Below are positions 38,451 to 49,572 of a DNA stretch of 64,000 nt, piece after piece; within the stretch, counting starts at the first letter, position 1, and each line of letters begins with the position of its first letter. Position numbers and translations under genes: made by a program. The stretch is from Tubulanus polymorphus (taxonomy: Eukaryota > Nemertea > Palaeonemertea > Tubulaniformes > Tubulanidae): contig NC_134025.1 of assembly GCF_964204645.1 (NCBI RefSeq), positions 1,042,001-1,106,000 of the forward strand, given 5' to 3'. The notes beneath the pieces are model-generated. The model worked only from the letters and a program-made list of their open reading frames with translations, was not told where the DNA came from and ran no database searches.

Positions 38451-39133
38451 CGTTGAACTCTTAATTAGTAAACAAATATTCCCGGCATTTTGACTTGATT
38501 AATTAAAAAATGCTTAATGAGATGAGATAAACAAGTCGAGAAAATTCTTCGCTCGACGACCTTCGACGACACTAGATAATTCTTAGCGTCACCAATTCAC
38601 CGAATTTTGAGTATTTCTAAACTTGGTGGCAGCACCATACGGTGCCCTAGCGGAATTTCTGTGAACTAATGTAATAACTGGAGATAGAATTACGATGATT
38701 TGTATAGATTTAAGTGATTATCATTTAACGGAATATCAGAATAAGTATTTTAACCGTGAAATAACAGCATTTCATAAAAAAAGACCGGAGTTGGATGTTA
38801 CATTGGTTCACAAAAATTCCGCTAGGGACCCGGAAGGTGCTGCCACTCAACTCAATACGGCAGAATTCGACACTAACCCGGAAATAAAATCCAATAATAT
38901 TTGATTTTTCCTATTTTTCGGTAAAATTGTTACTAAATGCAAATATTAGGTGAATTCGGCCTGAGGTATCAGATAATAATTGAAGAATCTTACGATTGAT
39001 AGTTTTTTGATGTGAAAGAATTTTTTAAGGTGAGTTACCGTGAAGAATAGACCAGATTTTCATATAAGTCAAAATGTAAATCAATTTTATTTTTCATTAC
39101 ACCGGTTTTTTTTTAACTAGCGGGTCGAGAGTG
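38451..39133. promoter_or_regulatory. Divergent region TBCE / CCDC103 containing a foldback
   Basis: 683 bp between two divergent start codons. It holds the inverted-repeat element at 38623-38850, so the promoters are probably squeezed to either side of it. A 69-codon frame at 38695-38904 overlaps the right arm and is not supported as a gene. Confidence 0.5.
38623..38850. mobile_element. Inverted-repeat element (MITE-like), about 228 bp
   Basis: Left arm 38623-38666 (TTGGTGGCAGCACCATACGG..., ending TTCTGTGAAC) pairs with the right arm 38806-38850 (GTTCACAAAAATTCCGCTAG..., ending GCTGCCACTCAA) with few mismatches over about 44 bp. No coding capacity. Confidence 0.8.
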
Positions 39134-40238
39134 ATGGATAAAGATACGATTGATTTCAATAAACTCGAACGAGAATTGGAAGCAGCGGTTGAAGCTGATG
39201 CTAAATACAACAGAGAGAATGACGCCAAATTCAGAGCAATTCATCAAAAAGTTGCGAGTTATGATGAATTCAGGTATTTAGATAAATAAACTAAAATTGT
39301 TATTTTTAACTCTAAACTGTGGAACTCTGTCCCAATGAGATAAAGTTTTCTCCATGATTTTTGAATTTTTCATATTGATTGTTCTATTTCAGGGATATTG
39401 TTTTGGCATCGCATCTAAAACCGTTAGAAAAAAAAGACAAAATAAACGACATGAAATTTCAACAGCCATGGAACGTGCACGCTGATTCTACTCCTGGAGG
39501 GAAATCTGCATCTGAACGTGAAACTAATCAGATCAAAACGGTGAATATCAATGATAGAAATAGCAGAAAAATGTCAATATCTGATCAGTTCATCCAGTGG
39601 GTGAATTTAGGAAAATTGGAAAATTTCTGGGATAAAACAGCCACACTGGATTCCCATGGTCCCCCTCAGTGTTTTGAAATGATGCAAATTCAGAGATGAT
39701 CGATGTCATATATGCAGCTGTTTTGATTATATCTATCCTTAAAAAAAGCAACTTTAACGGGAAGGCAGATGAGTCTGGAGCTCTGAAAATACCCCCTAGA
39801 TCTACGCCTTCAATAGCATCCCTATCTAATATATCACTTATTGAGATGTCACTTTTATTACTATTTCAGAGTGAAAAAGTTCCGTCCACCAGCCATGAAT
39901 TCTCCAAAAACTGGAAACGTCTAAAAACCTCCGCCGAAAAATACGATTTTCTATCATTTGTAGGAGTGGAAAATTTGGAGAAAATTTTTAAAATTGAAAT
40001 TGCATTCGGTTTATTGGGTGAAATAGTAACCGCGCTGCTGCTGAACGAAAATTCGAACTGTGAATTCATCTTCAACGTGTTAGAAACGTTATCACGCTGT
40101 GGAAGGTTTCAGTTATCTGTAGAATTCCTGTCGAAGAAAGAATCGAAAACAATTAGTGATTTATTTGATAGAGTCGATAAAGAAGCTGATATCGATATTT
40201 CTAGAGTGGAAACTGTAAAAAAAAAATATTTGAATTAA
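39134..40238 (+). CDS. CCDC103: Dynein axonemal assembly factor CCDC103
   Basis: Three exons, 39134-39273, 39393-39600 and 39870-40238, give 238 residues (human 242). The N-terminus ([20 protein letters not shown], then [20 protein letters not shown]) closely matches the CCDC103 dynein-attachment domain. The last exon ([32 protein letters not shown]) matches the RPAP3-C-like domain. Exon 2 is placed to end at IQW (donor GTGAAT, phase 0) so that it joins [15 protein letters not shown]; that junction is the least certain because the open frame runs on past it to a stop at 39699. The protein is needed to assemble outer dynein arms of motile cilia. Poly(A) signal at 40328. Confidence 0.93.
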
Positions 40239-41665
40239 GTAATTTATTAATCGACCAGTTTTGATTTGATTTTGACTGTTTGAAATCCTAAAAGTTTCTC
40301 ATAATTTGTAAATTTTATTTAAGAAAAAATAAATATATTTATACTTTCGATAATTGATATTTCGTGTCTATTTTTATCTGCGTCCACGATGAAAGATTGA
40401 ATAAAATTTGAATTAATTTTTTCCAAGTAGTCAAATTATAGTGACATACTAGTAAGAAAGACGGTCGGATAAGAGAATAAATAGATGCTGGCAAAAATTA
40501 CAGCGCATACAGATCTTGACCGTATGGTGCTGCCTCTATACATATCGTTAACGGTAAATACGTGAACTAATTTAATACTCGCATGCCACAGTAGGAATAT
40601 TGCCCAGTGGAGTTAGTTCATCCGTTCGCCGCTAACGAAATATATAGGGGCAGCACTTAACGGCAAAGATCTTACACTACGGCATTGGTTCGTGCTGCCC
40701 GGCCCTACAGTTTAGAAATTCTAAAATTCTTAAAATTGCTGAAACTACAAACAACCACCTATAAAAAGCTATCTTTTTTCTGTTGATTGAAACAAATGAA
40801 ATTTCCGTTAAAAAGTTATATAAAGACCAACATGAGAGGATGATGAGTGTCTCATGTGATGATATAAAAGAGTCGAATAAATCAACAATTATAGAATTCA
40901 TTATCCCTCGCACATTACCAATAAGTTTTCCCCGAGATAATCAGCGACGAGACGACATCGCCAGAATCACGAGATTAAAGATTTTGTCAAAAGAAAGCAC
41001 TGGGCATGCCTGTGATGAGAGGCATTAATCGCTGCGAGCATATGGTCTAACGCGGCACACAAATAAATTGACGGCCTTGGAATAGAAATATCTTGATGTG
41101 TCCTTTTTCACACCCTTGCCATGTGCCAACCCGGCATTGTCCATAGTAATTAATCACGTCCCATCATCACTCTATTTACGGAAATTAAACGGATATCAAA
41201 TTTCTGATGTCCACGCCTGTGCGGTAACCATGGCAAAGTCACAGATCAAATAACAACTTTTAGCAGCCTCAGAATAATTGACGTCAATATTGCGCCATTA
41301 GTTTTACTGGGGCCGAATTTCGTTATTCACATCATGAAAATCACACAGATTAAATGATCACAATATGGCCTCATCCCGCGGAATCGTACTTGTATATTGC
41401 TAAATTATTAGATCATCATTATTGTGACAAGTCCCTCGGGGAAAATCCCAATAAATCTCAGGGCGTGACCCGTGAAGTAATGCAGTGCCTAAGGTAAATG
41501 TACTAGAAATAGAATAGATGTAATAGGTTTGTGTCCTTTTCATCAACCTCGTCTCACTCTCCATTCGCAGCGAACACATTATTGCCAACTCGACTCGTGA
41601 TGTACTGATGTAACTAAGCAACTGCAATTATCCAAACCGTACGCACTATTCAGTTAAATCATTCA
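40239..41665. other. Intergenic, with inverted-repeat element
   Basis: Contains the CCDC103 3' UTR (AATAAA at 40328), an inverted-repeat element at 40520-40663 and the upstream region of the Dispatched-like gene. An 81-codon frame at 40783-41028 lacks an ATG start and conserved content. Confidence 0.5.
40520..40663. mobile_element. Inverted-repeat element (MITE-like), about 144 bp
   Basis: Left arm 40520-40571 (CCGTATGGTGCTGCCTCTAT..., ending GTGAACTAAT) and right arm 40609-40663 (GAGTTAGTTCATCCGTTCGC..., ending GGCAGCACTTAACGG) are imperfect inverted copies. Words such as GGTGCTGCC and GTGAACTAAT are shared with the element at 38623-38850. Confidence 0.7.
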
Positions 41666-44600
41666 ATGCTGCAACACCCGCACAAACCTGACACTCCAGA
41701 CCATTCTCAACTTGAAAATGGATCATTAAGGGATATATTACATGAAAACAACTCCATATCGAGTGGATTTAAAATGAATGGAACCGTAGCTCCATGCGAC
41801 GAACATACGAACATGGAGCATCAACACACAAATGGGAAGCATGGAGCGGGAATTCAACTTTCAACGATCGAAAATGAAGAAAATCAAGATGTATCAGAAC
41901 CAGAAAAAGCTGACAATGAGCCGAAAGAAGAACAGGACAAGACACCACTACCGGAGGTCTCCCCGTCACATGTTCGAACCACCTATGAGGCCGTGGCATT
42001 CTGTTCAGCAATCGTAAAAAGACCGAAATTATCTTTTGGTGAGTGATATATTTGAAATATTCAAAATAGATTTTATTGAATTGATTGATGATAGCCTAAT
42101 TAATTGTGTTGTTTCAGTTTGTGTATGTACGTATGTCTCTAACATATAACTAGATATATTGATTGACCAGTGGCTATACACGTGATTCACCATATGGTAT
42201 ATCAGAATTATGCGACACGATGTGGCAGATATTCACAAGACCATTCCTGAACAATTAGGCTAACCGAATAATTGATGATATAACCATGGGTCAATATATA
42301 CAGTATTAAATGACCAGGGCCAATGAAAAGGATTAGCATCTTTTATGTTCAGAAGTTTAAGATCAATTTTGTTTTTCATTTCAATTTAGTCCAGTTAATT
42401 CTTTTTGTGAAACTGACTTCTGGGTTAAGTTTCATGAAAACGTTAAAGCATCTGAAACTATTACGATTGAATCGCTATCCTCAATGGAAATATGAAGTTA
42501 CTAAAAGCATTTACATCAAATTTGAGCATTTTTTGTCATGAAACTGACTCGTCTGGGCAAGTCTATAATGTCAAATACTCCTACGCTTAAACTATTTATC
42601 TTACTATCTTAGAAACTATTTTGTAAACCTTCTTACTCGTTTCAGGACTGGCTCTGGCTTGCCATTTCATTGTGATATTCATCACACTCATTCTATTTAG
42701 AACGGGATACAACATTCTGCCGCTCGAGTTCGACAGGTTACCTTTATCGTTAGAAGACGATGTCGACTATCGAAGAGGACTGGCCTGGCAGAATAAGAAT
42801 TCTGAGGGGGAAATCGGATCCTCGGTACCTGCGAATGCGTCGGTCGGTCGAGTCGAAGAGGAAAGATCTCAAGTAACTGATGCTTTGTCGGTGATGTTTG
42901 AGGTCCCAGGTGGAAACGTTTTTACTAAATCTCATCTAGAGACGATTAAACGCGTACAAGAAGAGATTTTCAACATGACAGAATATCAAGATAATTTTTG
43001 TTTACTAATGGCTGGACAGTGCGTACCACCGACCTCTATCATTCAGTATTTCGATGGTAAAACGGCGGCTAAACTCAGCAATCCGTACTTCAATGATCCG
43101 ACATTTTCGAATATTCCCGGAATTCTGAACACGGCGAATAATCATCCGTTATTGAAGAAAGGCTTGCAAGCGTTTTTAGGGAAAAACAGCGAAATATCCG
43201 CAAGCAGAGCCGTATCATCGATTACAACGGTATCGATAATGTTCGCTGGTCCGCTCGCCGGGTATCAGAATGTCTCTCATCTAGAAGCTGAACAGGAGGC
43301 TAAAATATCGAAGTTTTACAGAGAAAAACTGACGCCGCTTTTAGATAACTATTTTCGGAACGGTGTCGATGGAATGGATGTGATATATCTGAGCGGTACG
43401 GCGATATCTACCGGTATTTCGGGACAAGCAATGTCTGATATGATGTTGGTAATCGGTAGTTTAGTATTCATATTCGGATTCATGGCTTTTCAAACCGGCT
43501 CGTTCTGGGTGACCGGTTGGGCAGTATTCAGCATTGTCGCCTGTTTCTTCAGCACAAATCTCATCTATCGGATCGTATTGGATTTTCAATATTTGGGCAC
43601 GTTTCACATTCTCTCCGTGTTCATCATTCTCGGAATCGGTGCCGACGACATCTTCGTTTTCTACGACACGTGGAAAGAGTGCGGGTTCCGGAAATACCCG
43701 AGTATAGCTCATCGTCTTTCCGATTGTTACCGAAGAGCTTCAGCCGCTATGTTTTTCACATCAGCCACGACTGCCGTGGCATTTTTTGTAAGCGGTGCGT
43801 CGCCGCTGTTAGGTGTTTCGTCGTTCGGAGTTTTCTCCGGTGTTTTAGTCATCGTTAACTATTTGTCGGTGATTATATTCTTCCCGACGGTTGTAGTAAC
43901 TTATCATCTATACTGGGAGAAATTTAAATGCTGTTGTTGTTGTCCGGCGCCGAGTCATGTCGATGGAGACAGTTCTACTGAGGTTGCCGTCCGTCAGAAA
44001 AGTCACCGCAATCATCCGGTCGTTCGATTCTTCCGCGGTCCTTTCTTCAACTTCATTTCTCATAAATTCATTCGACTTGTAATGATCGCCGTTTCGCTAA
44101 TTGTCGTCATCGTTTTCGGCTATTTCGCTTCTCAAATTCAAATCAACGAAGAACAGGTACGCGTCAATGCATCGCGAATAACGACTGATTATTTTGAAAT
44201 TTAAGATTAACCGTATTAAGAAAACTTCGAGAGAAGTGACGTTTCGAATCAATTCTATGAGCCATGCAAAAAAACAAAGATTTACAGAAGTGAGTCGAGG
44301 TGGCTCCCTTGGTTGTTCTTGGTTTTCCTTTTCGATTAGATAACGATAATTCACTTGTCTATTGATACGAAACTGATTCTTCTGCAGGTGAAATTTATGA
44401 GCGAGACAACGAATATTGGTAAAGCTCTGGACAGACGATCAAATGCGTTTAAACAAGTTTCAACCCAGAACAAAGTGGTCGTTAAGATAATGTGGGGTCT
44501 AGGATTCAGAGATATGTCCGTGTGTCATAAAACGGATTATAAATGTAAAGGCAACGTGGTCTGGGATGATACATTCGATTTAAACCCACCTCCAGTTCAG

Positions 44601-47600
44601 ATGGCTCTACTGGTTTGTATAGTACATTCGACTTTAATTCTATTCAGAAATAAATGTGATCAATTTTTACAAACCTGATGGACGGATACTACGTTATACT
44701 GCTAGGTTATTACATGATGAAGCTTCAAAAGCTCGCAAAATGAAATAGCTAACCTATAAAGTACTATTCGTCTATTTTAATTTATTCTACACCATAGTTA
44801 ACACGCCTCCTCTGCAAATTTCCTATCCAAAAACAAATTGTCTTCTTTCGACTAAGTCTTTAACGGATCATTATTTTTCGATATTTGACTTTTTCTCTCT
44901 CCTCAATTCGGTAGAATTTCTGTCAAAAACTGAAGACGAATTTAACCGCTCAACAAATCGATGATTTGAAGATTGCTCGGGACATTGTAACCGGAGAGCT
45001 GGAAATTCGATGTTTCATGGATGATTTAGAGCAGTTTCTACAGGTAACTATTATGCGTCATCGCCGCTATTTTCGGACGATGGAAAGTGATCATTTTCGA
45101 CGTGATAATTGTGAATATCGCAGGGGAGACAGTTCTATACTGCGCGAGAAGAGTGTTCAATTTACACCTAGTAAATACCCATCATCAAACTGTGAAATCT
45201 TTAAATGCTCCGGGGATGTACTTCATCAGTTCGGGCAGGTCGTAATTTGACGACGTACGGATATGACCACTTTTAAGTGGTCATATCTGTACGTCGTAAA
45301 ATAACACTATAAGGGTTCTTATAGTGAAATCTTCCATCCAAGTATTAACAGAAAAGGGCACAAAATTCTCTGTTTATTCTCTATTTCTCTGAACTAACAC
45401 AGTCTTATAGCAGCTTTCTGGGTCATAGATCTTGATACAGTCTTATATAGCAACCTGCTGGGGTTATAGCAGTTTTCTGGGGCATCATGACCAATTGAAA
45501 AAACAACCGATATGTTAAACCGTAGACTTTGTATGTGTAGGAGTCAGTCGTTAAAAAGATTTTTATCGGGTATTTTTTTCCAGAATGAAAACAACGCGAC
45601 GGTCAGCGGGTCGGCGAAATACCCGCCCGGAACTGATTATACATTACCGACTTCCGAAATTAAAATTCAAGATTTTATGTCGAAAAATCCACTGATTTAT
45701 AACGTGACGACATTGAACGATTATTTCTACCGATATTTCGAGGTATGTCATATATCTATAAAATCACAATAGAATTTTTGAACGGTTATTTCTATTGTTA
45801 GAAACAGATGTTATTAGAGTTTGATGATGATCCATTCATGATATGCAGACATAGAGCATTCTGGTTCTCCGACCCGTTCATCTGGAATACTTTCCCAATC
45901 AAATCTATCGATGTTTTTAAATCGAATCCTAAACACCCGTCTGTTCATCGAAGCTTTTTCTTTGTATCATGTATAATCAACGAGCATTTTATACATGGAT
46001 TTTAGGCTCAATAAAGTATTATCATTCAATCATTATCAATGATAATTGATGTATTATATTTCACAGCCCTGTGCCACTGCGGTGTGTACAATGGATACGA
46101 TGTTTGAAATACGGGGGATTATACGCACAAGGGAACCGTATATATTGATTCATGTATTGAAATAAATTATAAACCGTTCAATTATACGGTAACACCAGAA
46201 TGAATCCATAACAATCTCGAATTACGACAAGAATAATCAACATCGAATACTGATGTCATATTGGCCGTCAACTGGACTATACTGTTAGCCACGAGTAATA
46301 TTGGCCGTCAACTGGACTATACTGTTAGCTACATTTGACGGCCAATATTACTCGCATGTGTCTGTTTATTATCTGGTGGAAAATGTTTCTATGCAGCGAT
46401 AAATAGTTGATTTCACTCGTCTGTTCCTGAAACAATGAAAACGATAACCGAGACACGGAATTGTGACGACATCGAGGAATTTTGACAAGTTCTGAGTTGA
46501 ATTATTAATGAAACAACTGAGCTCTAAACTCATCATCATCATCTCGATACTTCACGGGTCTATTAAATTATTCATTGTTTTAGATAATTCTCGACTATTG
46601 GTTACACAGCGGTTATTCACCTAACTACAGAACGTTGAACCCGTACGCGCAGTATTCATCTTTACTCGGGTCGTCGCCGCTAGGTGGCAGTAGTTCGTAC
46701 GAGATCCCAGGCCGAGGTATCGAAATCAATTGAATATTAAGATGAGTTAATTGTTTGAGATGATTCAATATTGTTGATATTAATGTGCGCTAAAACTGAG
46801 TTCATGAAATCCAGAAATTGTTTCGATGTATTAATTTTTCATACTGACCATTAATGAAACACTCTTGAGTCCCTTGTTGTGACTATTAATATAAGATCCC
46901 ACAATTAAGAGTTAATAATTTCTATGAGTTAGTAGTTTATTCAAACGTTTCGACAACATTATTTTAAGTCATCTTCGCAAATACCGTATTCAACTATTAG
47001 GATAAAGTCGAAACGTTGAATAAACTACTCTACTAGCTCAAGAAAACATTTCGGATTTCTTTGATTCCTAGTGTAGGATTTTATAATACCCGGTATTTAT
47101 TTCAGGTGGAATGATTTATGGTACGCATTTACGTTACGCAGCTATCAGCATCAATACGACTCTAGTAGGAAGTACACTCGGTTATCCCACTGGTTTACCT
47201 GTCAGAGATAAGTGGGAACAATTCGTCACCGAAGAGGTAAGAAAATCTCTATAGTTTATTTCATGATAAGTTATCGGTAAATATCGATAAAACACTCTGA
47301 GCGATCCGTGTTGTAAAGAAATCCCACAATACGATTAAAAAAGAGTTTGAAATGTCTCCTAGCTCTATATCTCATCTCATACTGATCTCATTATTCCTGA
47401 TGGTGACTTCAATGATTAAGTCGAAACCTTCAATATAACTTTTCGGACTTTATTTTGATACTCAGGGTGAGAATTTTGCACTGATATCTACATTAGATTT
47501 CTACCATTTCTGTAAGCTCTAAACTGGCGGTGAAGCTTAAGGAATCTATTCAGTGATATCTTGCGAATATTTTTACCGATTCTGCAATATTTATCTTTCA

Positions 47601-48473
47601 GTTAAAGGAGTTACCGCGTCAGTTACGGAGCGGTTTCCAGTCAACACCTTCTGGAATAAACACGTGGCATTGGTTGAAAGTACAGAAAGTAAGTGCGGAA
47701 ATATTATATTTGTGTGGCATCCATTGATGGTTCAGTCTAATTGGATTCTGATTTTATTTTTCTATTTTCACAGAGTTTAGCCAGTTCTGCTATAAACGGT
47801 ATCATCATCGGAATTTGTATCGCTTATCCGATTCTGTTATTGGCTACGAAGAATCTTTTCGTCGCCGGTTTCGCAGTTTTAAACATTTGTTTTATCGCTG
47901 TTTCTGTAGTCGGTGTAATTCCGATGGCCGGATGGAAATTAGGGGTAAGTCGTCATCTCGTCACACATAGTTAATTTTTCGAGAAATTCTATTTATCATA
48001 ATGTATGTTATTGTGATTTGTAGGTTTTGGAGTCGTTAAACCTGGTACTTGTAGTCGGATTATCAGTTGATTATGTTGTCCATCTCGCTGAAGGATACAG
48101 TAGATCAGTGCGCTCCGACCGTTTAGGAAGAGTTCACGAAATGTTAGACCAAGTCGGAATATCTATAATATCCGGAGCTTGTACAACATTAGGCGCCTCT
48201 TTGTTCATGTTTTTCGCTGTGATTCTATTCTTCACGCAGTTCGGTATTTTCTTGTTTTGTACGATCGGTTTTTCGATATTTTATTCGCTGTTGTTTTTCA
48301 CGGCTGTGTTGTGCACGCTCGGGCCTCAGGGTGAATTCGGTTCGATTTTACCGTTCGGTCGATGGATCAAACGGAAATTCAAGGGTAGAAGTGTAGTTGA
48401 TGTTGATTGCGCTGTCTGTGATGGTAAGGGATTTTATACCCCGGAATGTGAGCAAGTTAATGGTTCTCAGTAA
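41666..48473 (+). CDS. Dispatched/Patched-type RND membrane protein with sterol-sensing domain
   Basis: Ten exons: 41666-42038, 42646-44156, 44388-44612, 44915-45043, 45584-45742, 46584-46716, 47106-47236, 47602-47688, 47774-47944 and 48024-48473, giving 1122 residues in one phase-consistent frame. About 124 polar, acidic residues precede TM1 (ACHFIVIFITLILF). A large extracellular loop follows, then a sterol-sensing domain (about 388-543) with GIGADDIFVFYDTW, the RND Asp pair. A second loop precedes a second TM block with GLSVDYVVHLAEGY carrying the matching Asp. A Cys run (FKCCCCC) follows the first TM block. This is the Dispatched/Patched fold, using cation gradients to move lipids or lipid-modified ligands. 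I favour Dispatched-like; PTCHD/NPC1-like alternatives cannot be excluded without a tree. Confidence 0.85.
42422..42550. mobile_element. Diverged type A foldback in an intron
   Basis: GGGTTAAGTTTCATGAAAAC at the left, GTCATGAAACTGAC at the right and the centre phrase ATCCTCAATGGAAATATGAAG match the 131-bp element at 13767-13897 with many substitutions. Confidence 0.6.
45247..45300. repeat. Near-perfect hairpin in an intron
   Basis: ACGTACGGATATGACCACTT and AAGTGGTCATATCTGTACGT are inverted copies with one mismatch over about 24 bp, separated by only two bases. It lies just after exon 4 of the Dispatched-like gene. Confidence 0.9.
46258..46354. repeat. Direct plus inverted repeat in an intron
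   Basis: ATTGGCCGTCAACTGGACTA and following bases occur twice in direct orientation (from about 46259 and 46300, period 41). CGAGTAATATTGGCCGTCAA at 46292-46311 then reappears as an exact reverse complement ending at 46354. Confidence 0.9.
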
Positions 48474-49572
48474 AAGCCTTAAGTTAAAAGACAACTCCAT
48501 AAATGAGTCAGGAACGAGTTACCCAAAAGGTTGGTGATAGCGTGGATGTATAAACTATGAGCTCTTACATCCATGGTCAAAGGTTTATCAGTTGACATAT
48601 AATAGTGATATTCAATGATACATCCATGGCCGGTATTTCTAATGATCCGATGATTATCTTTGAACAATGATAACTTTGAAGATGGCTGAATAGTTCAGAT
48701 ACTAGTTGGAATTGTATCGGACAGTAAGCAGGTTCCAGCGCCTATACAGTTTGACTACAGTTGACAGATTTTAAGTTAATTAAGCGTAAAAGAACCGCGA
48801 AGCTAGGCCCTGATGATCGGGTGTCCGGTAAAAATTGAGGGTTATCAAAGATGTGTTAATTGGTAAAGAAGATGGTGTTTCTGTACACGGAGCCCCGTCC
48901 ATGATTTCTCATGATCTCAGACATTTCACCTCCTATACGTAACTACATATTTATATGTATTTGTTGACCGATATTTGTTGTTGTAAATTTGATAGTTTAA
49001 ATTGTTACATGTAGAAAATCTGTGTTTACCTGTAGCTTTTAACAAAACAGAGTTTTTTATGTGGAAAAAATTTATCGTAAACGTTTGACAAAGGTAAATA
49101 TATAATGTTGATATTCTTCACATCGATTTCATTTTACTGATGTAACACATTAGGCGGTGGCCACGTTTGATGTTGATGTACAAGATTTTGGCCCTTTTCG
49201 ATTGTACCGTTCCAGAAGAGGAATCGTATCTGCTTTATCACGGCAGATATATATCTTCCAGCGAGAAGAATTTTTCGTATTTCGGAAGAGCATGGCGCAA
49301 TCTTTGAAGCGAGAGATTTTTCTAACAAAAGTTATCGCTGCAAAATCATTTGATTGAACAAATTTTACAAAAATACTTTATTTGCTTCTTCTAATTACAC
49401 GAAGAAAAACTTTAATCACACTTTTCACCGGAAGTTTCATATTCAACAAGAAAATCATCATCAAATGTAGAGAAAGAGAATAATCAGTTCCGGCTCCAAA
49501 TCGCTTTATCACCAACAATTAATAAAATACACCAAATCATGAACAACTTCCACAATCAATGAAACGAAATGA
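48474..49572. other. Convergent intergenic region
   Basis: Between the stop codons of the Dispatched-like gene (+) and the F-box gene (-). It should hold both 3' UTRs. Short open frames on both strands at 49134-49357 show no conserved content. Confidence 0.5.

Noticed and set aside
38695-38904. 69-codon ATG frame upstream of CCDC103
   Set aside because: It overlaps the right arm of an inverted-repeat element and has no conserved content.
39601-39699. Extension of CCDC103 exon 2 to a stop at 39699
   Set aside because: Splicing at GTGAAT joins in phase to the exon with the conserved RPAP3-C-like domain; stopping here would lose it.
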